From an uncultured Selenomonadaceae bacterium (GTDB lineage: Bacteria; Bacillota; Negativicutes; Selenomonadales; Selenomonadaceae): a DNA stretch of 15,272 nucleotides. This document shows positions 5,392 to 13,494 of the stretch, one piece after another; position 1 is the first letter of the stretch; each line of letters opens with the position of its first letter. The position numbers and the translations under genes are program-made. Location of the stretch: assembly GCA_958415865.1 (NCBI GenBank), contig CATYZV010000014.1, forward strand, positions 1 to 15,272, written 5' to 3'. Under the pieces are notes generated by a model that searched no databases, was not told the DNA's origin, and saw only the letters and a list, made by a program, of their open reading frames with translations.

Positions 5392-7086
5392 ATGAAAAAA
5401 GTCGGAGCAATACTGCTCGATACCCGCTCAATTCAAAAGTACGTATTCGCCAGCAACAAGTTAAAGACGAATGCCGGGGCTTCGTATCTGGTGGACAGCA
5501 TTTTCAGCGACCTCATGGAAAATCATGTGCTCAATAAATCCAAGATGCCGCCTAAGCATTGGCGCGAGGCAGATTCTGTGCAGCTGTTTGATCCTCAAAA
5601 TCCTGATTGCGATTATGAAATCGTCTATATCGGCGGCGGCAATATGTTTATCCTCGTCAACGCCAAAGAAGGTCAGAACGATGACGATATAAAGGCGGCG
5701 TGCAGAGATATCGTGAAAAAGTGGAGCCGCCTGATGCTGGAGCATATTCCCGGCGTTAAGACGGGCGCGGCAGTCGATGTGCTGGAACTGAAGGAAACTG
5801 AGCCGGAGGCACTGTCGAAAGAATTAAATGCACAGCTGTCGGAAAAGATGTACAAGCAGCTCAAGGAAAATCAAAATACCGTGCTGCCGCAGGTAGACCT
5901 TCCTTATACGGGGCTTACACTGGAATGTGATATCAGCGGCAAGACCGCCAATGTCCTCGACTACACGAGCGGAAGCCGCCGCTGGATATCGGCAGAAGTC
6001 GAAGCAAAAATAGATGCGTTTAAATTCGCCCAAGACAAATTGAATGAGCAGTATGCAGATATCTTGAACAGCGACGGACAAGCATACGAATTTGCCAGCG
6101 AATTTGATAAACTGGGCTACAAAGACGGCGAAAGCTATATCTGCGTAATCCACATCGACGGGAATAATATGGGCTTGAAATTCGGCAGCTGCGATGGGCT
6201 TCAGGAGCGCAAACAGTTATCCATCAAGGTCGCAGATAAAGTAAATGCAGCTTTTTCAGAACTGCTCAGAAGCATTGTAGAGGAATATCCTTCTTATGAA
6301 AAATACCTGGACTGCGAAAGCCTGAAAGATAAAGAGCACGATAAGAAGATACTGCCCATACGCCCGATTATCATCGGCGGCGATGATGTTACCTTCGTCT
6401 GCCCCGGCAGGCTGGGCATCACCTATGCAAAACGCTATATTGAAGCGGCAAATGACGGAAATCTGCTGAATGATAAACAGTATGGAGAAATGTGCAAAAA
6501 AAATGAAGGCGTTTCCATGAGCCAGCAGATGAGCTGCTGCGGAGGCATCGCCATCGTCCCGGCAAAATATCCCTTCTTCCGCGCTTATGAACTTGCCGAA
6601 CAGCTCTGCAGCTCCGCTAAGAAAAAATCGCGTCAAACGGACAACAGCCTGATCGACTTTGCTATACTGCACGGCGATATGTATTCCTCGATTGAAAACC
6701 TGCGCCGCGACCAGTACGAAGGCGTTGAAGGCGGGCTGCATTACGGGCCGTACAGTATTATTAATGAAACAAAAGATAAAAGCCATATAGATGATCTGCT
6801 TTCCTTAATGCAGAAGCTGAAAGCTAAAGTGCCGGAAAATAAGATCAAGAAACTGCGCGAAGTACTGACTCAAGATGAACATTCCATCATAAGATACCTT
6901 GAGCTGTCCGATAGGCTGAAAAATATCCTCGCTGAAGAATCAAGCGGTAAAGATGATTCGGCAAAGGCTTTCTGGCAGAAGAAAAACGGCGAAGATAAAG
7001 AAAGAAAAAAGACGCGATATATAGATGCTATTGAAATAATGGATTTCATGCCTAAAACGGAAGATTCCTCGAAGGAGGCTGAATGA
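5392..7086 (+). CDS. cas10: Cas10, large subunit with active GGDD palm and no HD domain
   Basis: Cas10 is the signature subunit of type III effectors; on target RNA binding its palm domain converts ATP to cyclic oligoadenylate. The protein (564 aa from the ATG at 5392) opens directly with the first palm region (MKKVGAILLDTRSIQKY, then KTNAGASYLV). It continues through CVIHIDGNNMG (D256) and has an intact cyclase motif G329-G330-D331-D332 inside IIIGGDDVTFV. The segment SCCGGIAIVPAKYPF is typical of the second palm, and GLHYGP occurs further on. No N-terminal HD nuclease domain is present, so target-activated DNA cutting by Cas10 is not expected and signalling should be the main output. An in-frame ATG at 5377 has its purine-rich sequence directly abutting it and is less likely. 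The stop overlaps the start of the next gene. Confidence 0.93.
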   Translation: MKKVGAILLDTRSIQKYVFASNKLKTNAGASYLVDSIFSDLMENHVLNKSKMPPKHWREADSVQLFDPQNPDCDYEIVYIGGGNMFILVNAKEGQNDDDIKAACRDIVKKWSRLMLEHIPGVKTGAAVDVLELKETEPEALSKELNAQLSEKMYKQLKENQNTVLPQVDLPYTGLTLECDISGKTANVLDYTSGSRRWISAEVEAKIDAFKFAQDKLNEQYADILNSDGQAYEFASEFDKLGYKDGESYICVIHIDGNNMGLKFGSCDGLQERKQLSIKVADKVNAAFSELLRSIVEEYPSYEKYLDCESLKDKEHDKKILPIRPIIIGGDDVTFVCPGRLGITYAKRYIEAANDGNLLNDKQYGEMCKKNEGVSMSQQMSCCGGIAIVPAKYPFFRAYELAEQLCSSAKKKSRQTDNSLIDFAILHGDMYSSIENLRRDQYEGVEGGLHYGPYSIINETKDKSHIDDLLSLMQKLKAKVPENKIKKLREVLTQDEHSIIRYLELSDRLKNILAEESSGKDDSAKAFWQKKNGEDKERKKTRYIDAIEIMDFMPKTEDSSKEAE

Positions 7087-7679
7087 TGAAAAAGTACGAT
7101 ATAGAGATAACGACGCTGTCGCCGCTGCATCTCGGCTCTGGCAGAGCTGATGTGGTAATCGATGCGGAAGTGGTGCACGATAAATACGGACTGCCGTACT
7201 TTCCGGCAAAACGCTTTAAGGGACTTTTATACGAAAGTGCACTGGAGATGGCAGAAATCAGCAACGGCGAATGGTTCACCGTTGACGAAGTGAAAAAATT
7301 ATTTGGGCAGAAACACGCCGAACAATCGGGCTTTTCTCTGGAAAATTTCTACCTTGCCGATTATGAGAATATCAGCCAAAACTGGGATTACCTGCGCCGC
7401 AGATATCCGGGCATCTTCACCCGCGAAGCCGTGTTGGAATCTTACACGGACTTGCGCTATCAGACCTCTATCGACAAAGGAACAGGCACGACAAAAGACG
7501 GCAGCCTGCACAATATGCGCGTCGTCGATGCAGGCACGAACTTCAGCGGCACTATAGAGCTGACCGATGACAGCGACACGAATAAGCGCATCATCGAATA
7601 CGGGCTTAAAAACCTGCGCTATGCCGGTGCAAAACGCACGCGCGGCTGCGGCGCAATAAAATGTGAAATCAAACAGTGA
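7083..7679 (+). CDS. cas7: Cas7-type RAMP protein (Csm3-like), small single-domain subunit
   Basis: This is a 198-aa backbone subunit of the crRNA-binding filament. It has the RAMP start (YDIEITTLSPLHLGSGRA), the conserved FPAKRFKGLLYES helix region, and the closing glycine-rich loop AGAKRTRGCGAIKCEI. D27 in VVIDAEVVHDKYG is placed like the catalytic Asp of Csm3, which cuts target RNA at 6-nt steps, so slicing activity is plausible. The ATG at 7083 overlaps the cas10 stop; a second ATG at 7086 is equally possible, both served by GGAGG at 7074-7078. This translational coupling suggests expression close to equimolar with Cas10. Confidence 0.88.
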   Translation: MMKKYDIEITTLSPLHLGSGRADVVIDAEVVHDKYGLPYFPAKRFKGLLYESALEMAEISNGEWFTVDEVKKLFGQKHAEQSGFSLENFYLADYENISQNWDYLRRRYPGIFTREAVLESYTDLRYQTSIDKGTGTTKDGSLHNMRVVDAGTNFSGTIELTDDSDTNKRIIEYGLKNLRYAGAKRTRGCGAIKCEIKQ

Positions 7680-7704
7680 GCTGCTATAAAAGGAAGTGAT
7701 TTAA

Positions 7705-9309
7705 TTGAAGCAGATAGAATTTACTATCGAAACGCTGGCTCCCGTTGCCTTTGCGGAAAAGAACAACGACTCCACCTTGTACACTACAAAAAAATACATC
7801 ACAGGCACAGCACTGCGCGGCTATCTGGCAAGTCGGTTTATCGACTATAAAAATCTCGGCGCAGATGCCCATAAAGATTCTGACTTCTACGATATATTCC
7901 TGTCGGGCAAAGTGAAATTCCTGCCGGCATACCCCATCGGCGAAGATGATGCCAATGCCGAGTATGAACCGTTCATCCTACCGCTGTCGCTGATGAAGCA
8001 TAAATCGACAAACGATATAATCGACCTGTCCAAAGAGGACACTAAAATCAAAGTAGGCTATAAGAAATTCACCGGCTTTGCCATGCGCACAGGCAGCACC
8101 ATCTACAAGGCTGACCCCAAGACACAGATTCAGCTGCATATAGCACGCAGCAAGGACAGTGCCCGTATCACCGGCAGCAGCAAAGACGGCGATATCTTCA
8201 ATTACGAATACATCGAGCCGCACCAGTATTTCAAAGGCTCTTTCGTAGCCTCTGACGACTCTGCCGCAGAAAAGCTCAGCAAATTCTTGCACAAAAAAGT
8301 GCATACTATTCATCTTGGCCGCTCCAGGCAGGTGCAGTACGGCAAATGCGCCTTAAAAGTCTTGGATGCAGCGGAGCAGCCGGCAGGTAAAATCAACACC
8401 CAAAAAGATTTTTATCTCTACGCTTATACGCCGTATATTCCGCTCACTCAGTGGCAGCGCACTGACAAGATAGCAGCCGAGCTGATTCAAGCCTTAGCGG
8501 AAAAACTGCAAGTTAAGTATCCTGATGTTAAAATCACCACCGATGATTTAAAAATCTTTGCAGCAAATGAAGAAATCGGCGGCTATGTGAATGTATGGCA
8601 CACCCGCCAGGAACGGAAAATAGCCCTAAGCCCCGGTTCATTGATTCAGTTCAAAGCTGCAAATATGACTGACGATGCCGTATCGTATTTAAATGAACTC
8701 TTGCACAACGGAATGGGCTGGCGCACTGTAGAAGGCTTTGGACAGTTTAGGCTCTGGCAGGCAGCAGACGCTGTTGAGCTGAAAACACTTGCCGTGCCGG
8801 AATTAAAAGCTCCGGCAAACCTCAAATCGGTAGAAGATAAAGTCAAGGCTATTTTGCGCCAGAGAATCTTGATTGAAATTCAAAAAGAAGCAAAATACGC
8901 TGCTGACAATGCAAAACCTGCTGATAATAAGAAGCATATATTAAACCGCATCGAAGAACTTATGGACAGCACCTACTCCAAGGCAGATATTCAAGAAAAG
9001 ATACGAGAATTCAAAAAGAAAGCAAAGGACAATCTGCACAATATCTACATCGCAAAAGACGACCTCTGCGATATATTATTGGGAGAAAACGGTGCCGATC
9101 AGCCGTATAAAAGCATACGCTGGGAAAACAAGCTGGGCTTAAAGGACGAACAGGCGGAAAACCTCAAGAATGACTTTGGCACAGATGTATTCAAACCTGA
9201 TGAAGATGAACTGTACAGATACTTCTGGCTCTGGTTTGCCCGCCATGCCAAGAAAAATATAGCCGATAAAGAGAACGAGAAAAATAAGGCAAGTGCAAAG
9301 GAGGCTTAA
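7705..9309 (+). CDS. csx10: Csx10, Cas5-group RAMP with long helical C-terminal extension
   Basis: Csx10 is a RAMP subunit characteristic of type III-D complexes and is thought to act as the Cas5-like cap holding the crRNA 5' handle. The 534-aa product begins IEFTIETLAPVAFAEK, followed by ITGTALRGYLASRF, the RAMP helix region. LHNGMGWRTVEGFGQFRL (residues 332-349) carries the G-rich loop. Residues 1-370 account for the RAMP part; from about 373 to the end the chain is Lys/Glu-rich and helical (KSVEDKVKAILRQR, REFKKKAKDNLHNIYIAKDD, WLWFARHAKKN). Since no separate small-subunit (Cas11) gene is seen in the operon, this tail may serve as Cas11; that is inference. The start codon is TTG at 7705 with AAAAGGA about 10 nt upstream. 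It follows the preceding gene by 25 nt. Confidence 0.82.
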   Translation: MKQIEFTIETLAPVAFAEKNNDSTLYTTKKYITGTALRGYLASRFIDYKNLGADAHKDSDFYDIFLSGKVKFLPAYPIGEDDANAEYEPFILPLSLMKHKSTNDIIDLSKEDTKIKVGYKKFTGFAMRTGSTIYKADPKTQIQLHIARSKDSARITGSSKDGDIFNYEYIEPHQYFKGSFVASDDSAAEKLSKFLHKKVHTIHLGRSRQVQYGKCALKVLDAAEQPAGKINTQKDFYLYAYTPYIPLTQWQRTDKIAAELIQALAEKLQVKYPDVKITTDDLKIFAANEEIGGYVNVWHTRQERKIALSPGSLIQFKAANMTDDAVSYLNELLHNGMGWRTVEGFGQFRLWQAADAVELKTLAVPELKAPANLKSVEDKVKAILRQRILIEIQKEAKYAADNAKPADNKKHILNRIEELMDSTYSKADIQEKIREFKKKAKDNLHNIYIAKDDLCDILLGENGADQPYKSIRWENKLGLKDEQAENLKNDFGTDVFKPDEDELYRYFWLWFARHAKKNIADKENEKNKASAKEA

Positions 9310-9312
9310 ACC

Positions 9313-10773
9313 GTGGCAAATCAAGCTAAAGTAATCAAAAAGATAATAATCAAAGCCGACATCAAAACGTGTTCGCCGCTGCGCATCGGCTCCGGCGGAA
9401 CGGACGGCATAACGGATATACTGATCTTGAAAGACAAGCAAGGCAGAGCATTTATCCCCTCCACCTCGCTGGCAGGCGTGCTGCGCTCCAAGATATCATC
9501 TATCTACAGTGAAGCGGCAGCAGAAAAACTGTTCGGCCGGATAGGCAAAGACGATTCCGACAGCAATGCCAATCAGAGCATGATCAACATAAGCGATGTG
9601 ATATTGGAAAAAGGCGAACAGATTCACCGCAACGGCGTGAAGATCAACGAAATCACGGGAGTCGGCGAAAAAGGAGCAAAATACGACTTTGAAGCACTCG
9701 ACAGAGGCGCGCAAGGCTCGCTCAATATCGAAATAACGATACGCCGGCACGATATAGATACAGCAGTCCAGACGGATATGACTCACAGCGGCGCACGAGA
9801 CAGCTACAGCGAAATGGCGTACACCCTCGCCGATTTATTATCATCAGGCATACAAGTCGGCTCGCTTACGACGAAAGGCTACGGCGAAATAAAAAGCGAT
9901 GCGGCTCTATGCTATGAATTTGACTTCTCCCAAAAAACAGCGGCACAAAACTGGCTGAGCTACCTCGATGATCAAAACAGGCTGCCCAAAGAATCGTATA
10001 GCGGCAAAAGCAAGCAGAATATACTCGGCGATAAAGAACTCCATATAGAAGCGGATTTCGCCCTGCAAAACAGCTTGATAGTGCGCGACTACGATGAAAA
10101 TAACATCGCCTCGCAAAATGAAGAGGACAATATCGCGGCAGTACAGATGACCAGCGGCGGCGACTACATCATCCCCGGCACCAGTCTCAAGGGCGCACTC
10201 AGAAATAAGGCATTTGAAATACTGATGACGCTCACAGGCAATGACGAAGACCGCGTGCAGGAAAAACTCAATACCATGATGGGCTATGCCAATGAACAGC
10301 ACAAGGCAAACGGCGATGTAAAAACCAGCGGCAAGCGCAGCAATCTCTACATCAAAGACATCTACATCAGCAAAGACAAACTGCACAGCATGAAACAGAC
10401 CCGCAACCGCATCGACCGCTTCACCGGCGGCACCATCGACAATGCTCTGTTCTCCGAAGAACCCATCTGGCAGACGGACAAAAACGAACCGTACATCCAT
10501 ATGAACCTGCGCGTCAAAGACTGCAACGAAGCACAGGCAGGCTTGATGCTGCTGATACTTCGCGAGCTCTGGCAGGGAAACCTCCCCCTCGGCGGCGGCA
10601 AATCCATCGGGCGCGGTGTGCTCCACGGCAGAAAATGCTCCATACAGTACAAAGATGCAGACAAAAAAGAACACAGCTTCTCACTCGAACAGAAAGACAC
10701 GCTGAACATCACAGGCGATAAAAATTTACTCGAATCGTACGTACAGAAACTGGCAGGTGAATGCAATGACTGA
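9313..10773 (+). CDS. cas7: Tandem double Cas7 RAMP protein (Cas7-2x type)
   Basis: Two Csm3-like Cas7 units are fused in 486 aa. Unit 1 (about 1-215) has CSPLRIGSGGTDGITDILIL, IPSTSLAGVLRS and LFG, ending with GSLTTKGYGEIKSD. Unit 2 (about 235-475) has IIPGTSLKGALRNKAF, RNRIDRFTGGTIDNALFSE and the G-loop PLGGGKSIGRGVLHG. D35 in unit 1 and D272 in unit 2 stand near the position of the Csm3 catalytic Asp, so both units could cut target RNA, but the alignment was made by eye. A comparable double Cas7 is a known subunit of the cyanobacterial III-D variant complex. The start is GTG at 9313, with AAGGAGG 8 nt upstream inside the end of csx10; only 3 nt separate the genes. Confidence 0.88.
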   Translation: MANQAKVIKKIIIKADIKTCSPLRIGSGGTDGITDILILKDKQGRAFIPSTSLAGVLRSKISSIYSEAAAEKLFGRIGKDDSDSNANQSMINISDVILEKGEQIHRNGVKINEITGVGEKGAKYDFEALDRGAQGSLNIEITIRRHDIDTAVQTDMTHSGARDSYSEMAYTLADLLSSGIQVGSLTTKGYGEIKSDAALCYEFDFSQKTAAQNWLSYLDDQNRLPKESYSGKSKQNILGDKELHIEADFALQNSLIVRDYDENNIASQNEEDNIAAVQMTSGGDYIIPGTSLKGALRNKAFEILMTLTGNDEDRVQEKLNTMMGYANEQHKANGDVKTSGKRSNLYIKDIYISKDKLHSMKQTRNRIDRFTGGTIDNALFSEEPIWQTDKNEPYIHMNLRVKDCNEAQAGLMLLILRELWQGNLPLGGGKSIGRGVLHGRKCSIQYKDADKKEHSFSLEQKDTLNITGDKNLLESYVQKLAGECND

Positions 10774-11335
10774 TAACACAACTGAAAAATCCTTCTTTGA
10801 GCAATCACCATCACTCAAAATAGAAAAAGCAAATACTGAAGTAAAACACGAAACAGGCTCACTAAATGAGCTGCTAAGCAAATTCCCCATCGACGGCAAA
10901 GTCATTGCCCACTGCATGAACGAATTAAAATTCGGCCTTTACACCGGCGGCAAATTCGTCTTTGCTGATGACTCCGAACTCGATGAAAAATACCTATTGC
11001 AGCTGCGCATCTTCAACTCCAATCAAGAACTGCTGCTCCAACGCGACGGCGATGTATTTCAGGCACGCTATATCACAGACACCCCGGACGACAACGGCAG
11101 CCAAGAATACGTAGACAGCCACTCTCCTTTATTCGGCGACCGCGACACAGCAGCCAAGCTCCCGCAAGGCTTTGTACGCCTCGTAGAAAGCGGACGCAAG
11201 ATATCCATGACCATCCCGGCAGATAAGACAGCAAAAAATTATCTGCTGATAACGCGCAGCTATATAACATACGACGAAAAAACAGGACAGGCAGGCTACG
11301 GCTTCTGGCGTTTTGTCAGTATAGAAGCTAGATGA
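10766..11335 (+). CDS. csx19: Csx19, type III-D accessory subunit
   Basis: Csx19 (TIGR03984 family) is a small subunit found with type III-D effectors and built into the complex in the cyanobacterial variant. This 189-aa protein has the expected size and family-like segments: LQLRIFNSNQELLLQRDGD, an ARYITD stretch, and near the end LLITRSYITYDEKTGQ followed by GYGFWRFVSIEAR. Identification rests on this pattern and on position between two RAMP genes. The ATG at 10766 is preferred because AGGTG lies 6 nt upstream; an in-frame GTG at 10757 lacks such a site. It overlaps the previous gene by 8 nt, so translation is probably coupled. Confidence 0.78.
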   Translation: MTDNTTEKSFFEQSPSLKIEKANTEVKHETGSLNELLSKFPIDGKVIAHCMNELKFGLYTGGKFVFADDSELDEKYLLQLRIFNSNQELLLQRDGDVFQARYITDTPDDNGSQEYVDSHSPLFGDRDTAAKLPQGFVRLVESGRKISMTIPADKTAKNYLLITRSYITYDEKTGQAGYGFWRFVSIEAR

Positions 11336-11348
11336 AAGGAGCGTTAAT

Positions 11349-13391
11349 ATGAGTAAGAAATCAGTAAGTTCATTTGCAGACTTAGCTAAACAATTCGGCT
11401 TGGAAGCTCCTAAGGAAAAAGAAAGTTCTTCATCTTACACTTTGATACCTGACAAAAGCTCTAAACCGAATACCGGCGGCAGGAAATCCAATAATTACAA
11501 CCGCGGCGGCTATAACAACAAAAATAACGGATTCAATAAAAATAAAGGCGGCTTTAATAACAATAATGCTGATGCACCGTCTGCACCATACAATTTTGTG
11601 CCGCTCAACAATATAGTCATAAAACCCGATCTGGCAAACTTCATCGCTCAAGCAAAGGATGAGCAGACAGGGTATAAAGAATTCATCAAGAGCGGCAAGA
11701 AGTACAGCGGGTACTTCGATGTACAGATTGAAAATATAACACCGTTCTACATCGCCGGCAGCGACGGCTTTTTCTCCGACGGCAAAAATATCTGCATACC
11801 CGGCAGCAGCCTGCGCGGCTGTATTAAAAATCTGTTTAAAATCGTAACCAACTCTGGCGTTAATACCACCGATGATCCTGATCTCACGGATAAACACCTC
11901 TACTATCGCGCAATGGCGAGCGGTTACAAACCTCTGCGCGAATCGTACAACGACCGCATGGTGGATCAAGTAAAAAAAGATGACGGCACCATGTCCGGTA
12001 AGAGCAAGGCAGAAGCAGGTTTTATTGTAAAAAAAGATAAGCAGTATTTCATCTGCCCCGGTGAATACACCGTTGAAAAATCAAAAGCAGGCTGGCGCAA
12101 AGCCGTAGAAATAGCCAATCCGCCCAAGCCTTATGTAAAATGGAACGATAAGAACGAAGCACGCATTTTCACCGGAAGTATGCACGGTTCGCAGTTCAAA
12201 CGAGAAAGCGAACTGCCGAAGAACTTTGCTAAAGAACGCATCTTAGGGCACGGGACAGATAAGTCTGGCAATAAAACCGTAAAAATAGATACGTCCAAAG
12301 TCCATTACTATAAAATCTTCAATCCCAGATGGAGCATTATGCTGCCCATACCGCAAAACATAGTGCGCGACTATATAGACGACAAAAATCGCAAAGGCTT
12401 GAACCTGCTCGATGAAAAAAACAACCTGCACAACGGCAATGCCTATAGAAACGAACGCTTCAGCTATGTCATCCCCTGCTTTTACACAGCGAACGGCGAC
12501 ACTGTAAGCCATTTCGGCGCAGGCCCGTATTACCGTATACCGTACAGAAACAGCATCGGCGACCATATCCCCGCCGCCATAAAAGATCCGCAGATAGATT
12601 TCACCAGCGCAGTATTCGGCAACAAAGAACACTGGGCAAGCCGCGTACAGTTTGAAGACTGCTTCCTCACCGACGGACAAGCTCCTAGATTTGACAAAAA
12701 AGACTATGTAAAAGTCCTCATGGGACCTAATCCTACATCGTTCCAATTTTACCTCAATACCAGCGGCAATACTCCTCTGCATTGGGACGAAAAAACCAAT
12801 ATCCGCGGCTATAAATTCTACTGGCATAGAAAAATAAACTGGCGTGAAACGAATCCCAAAATGTGCAAAGACAGCATCAATAAGCAGATAGCACCACTAA
12901 AAGAAAACCATAAATTCAGCGGCAAAATCCGCTTTAAGAACCTCGATGCTGCTGAACTCGGCGCACTATCCTACGTGCTCAGCCTCTGCCAAAACAAAGA
13001 CACCTGCTTCAAGCTGGGCATGGGCAAGCCTGTCGGCATGGGCAGCGTAAAAGTAACAGCACAGCTCAAGCTGCAAAACGATAGCTATTTCCAAACCCTA
13101 TTCGATGGGAACGATTTTTCAGCAGCAAAGCCAGCCGATATACAGACATTCATCACTGACTTCAACAACTACGTAGAACAGCACATAGCAAAAAATGCGC
13201 AGGCAAAAAACAACTATCAGCGCAGAATCAATGCACTGCTGACTATATTAAGCACAAAATACATGGACCATGACGACTGGAACAATGAAAAAACACGCTA
13301 CTACGATGTAAACAACAGAGCAGACAAAAAGATACTGAACTCCCGTATTCCCCTGCCCACCATTGAAGAAGTCGTAAAACAAATAAAATAA
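11349..13391 (+). CDS. Large RAMP protein (TIGR03986-like Cas7 family) with Asn/Gly-rich N-terminus
   Basis: This is the last operon gene, a 680-aa RAMP similar to the TIGR03986 family of type III-D loci and probably the distal backbone subunit of the complex. After a short helix (FADLAKQFGLEAP), residues 36-79 are low-complexity, rich in Asn, Gly and Lys with RGG-like pieces. The family-typical YNFVPLNN (81-88) follows. RAMP features are FDVQIENITPFYIAGSDG, IPGSSLRGCIKNLFK (150-164), TSAVFGN with ASRVQFEDCFL, and the G-loop LGMGKPVGMGSVKV (556-569). The stretch of about 190-420 is an insertion-like region between the RAMP helix and the later core, in keeping with the Cas7-with-insertion subunits of III-D variants. 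AAGGAG precedes the ATG by 8 nt. Whether it has a catalytic Asp is unclear. Confidence 0.82.
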   Translation: MSKKSVSSFADLAKQFGLEAPKEKESSSSYTLIPDKSSKPNTGGRKSNNYNRGGYNNKNNGFNKNKGGFNNNNADAPSAPYNFVPLNNIVIKPDLANFIAQAKDEQTGYKEFIKSGKKYSGYFDVQIENITPFYIAGSDGFFSDGKNICIPGSSLRGCIKNLFKIVTNSGVNTTDDPDLTDKHLYYRAMASGYKPLRESYNDRMVDQVKKDDGTMSGKSKAEAGFIVKKDKQYFICPGEYTVEKSKAGWRKAVEIANPPKPYVKWNDKNEARIFTGSMHGSQFKRESELPKNFAKERILGHGTDKSGNKTVKIDTSKVHYYKIFNPRWSIMLPIPQNIVRDYIDDKNRKGLNLLDEKNNLHNGNAYRNERFSYVIPCFYTANGDTVSHFGAGPYYRIPYRNSIGDHIPAAIKDPQIDFTSAVFGNKEHWASRVQFEDCFLTDGQAPRFDKKDYVKVLMGPNPTSFQFYLNTSGNTPLHWDEKTNIRGYKFYWHRKINWRETNPKMCKDSINKQIAPLKENHKFSGKIRFKNLDAAELGALSYVLSLCQNKDTCFKLGMGKPVGMGSVKVTAQLKLQNDSYFQTLFDGNDFSAAKPADIQTFITDFNNYVEQHIAKNAQAKNNYQRRINALLTILSTKYMDHDDWNNEKTRYYDVNNRADKKILNSRIPLPTIEEVVKQIK

Positions 13392-13411
13392 CCTAACTAA
13401 AAGTCCCTGCC

Positions 13412-13467
13412 GAAAACCTTGCATTGATAACAAAACTAACCTATAGTAGAATCAATGCAGGGTTTTC
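13412..13467. terminator. Long hairpin at the end of the effector operon
   Basis: GAAAACCTTGCATTGAT (13412-13428) pairs with ATCAATGCAGGGTTTTC (13451-13467), 17 bp with one G-U, around a 22-nt loop. It lies 20 nt past the operon's last stop codon. The 3' arm ends in GGGTTTTCC, giving a short U-run within the stem, so it is a plausible though not classical terminator on either strand. Confidence 0.5.
13419..13447 (+). promoter_or_regulatory. Candidate promoter of the Uma2 gene inside the hairpin
   Basis: TTGCAT (13419-13424) and TATAGT (13442-13447) are separated by 17 nt; the -10 matches five of six consensus bases, the -35 only three. Transcription would begin near 13454, about 40 nt before the Uma2 start, within the right arm of the hairpin. 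Confidence 0.35.
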
Positions 13468-13494
13468 CTATATCAATGAATAGAGGTGAGTTAT

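Noticed and set aside
9907..10674. 255-aa open frame on the minus strand
   Set aside because: It lies wholly antisense to the double Cas7 gene, is a run of Val/Phe/Ala typical of reversed coding sequence, and has no recognisable domain.
12243..12827. 194-aa minus frame
   Set aside because: Antisense to the large RAMP gene, with composition typical of a reversed coding sequence.
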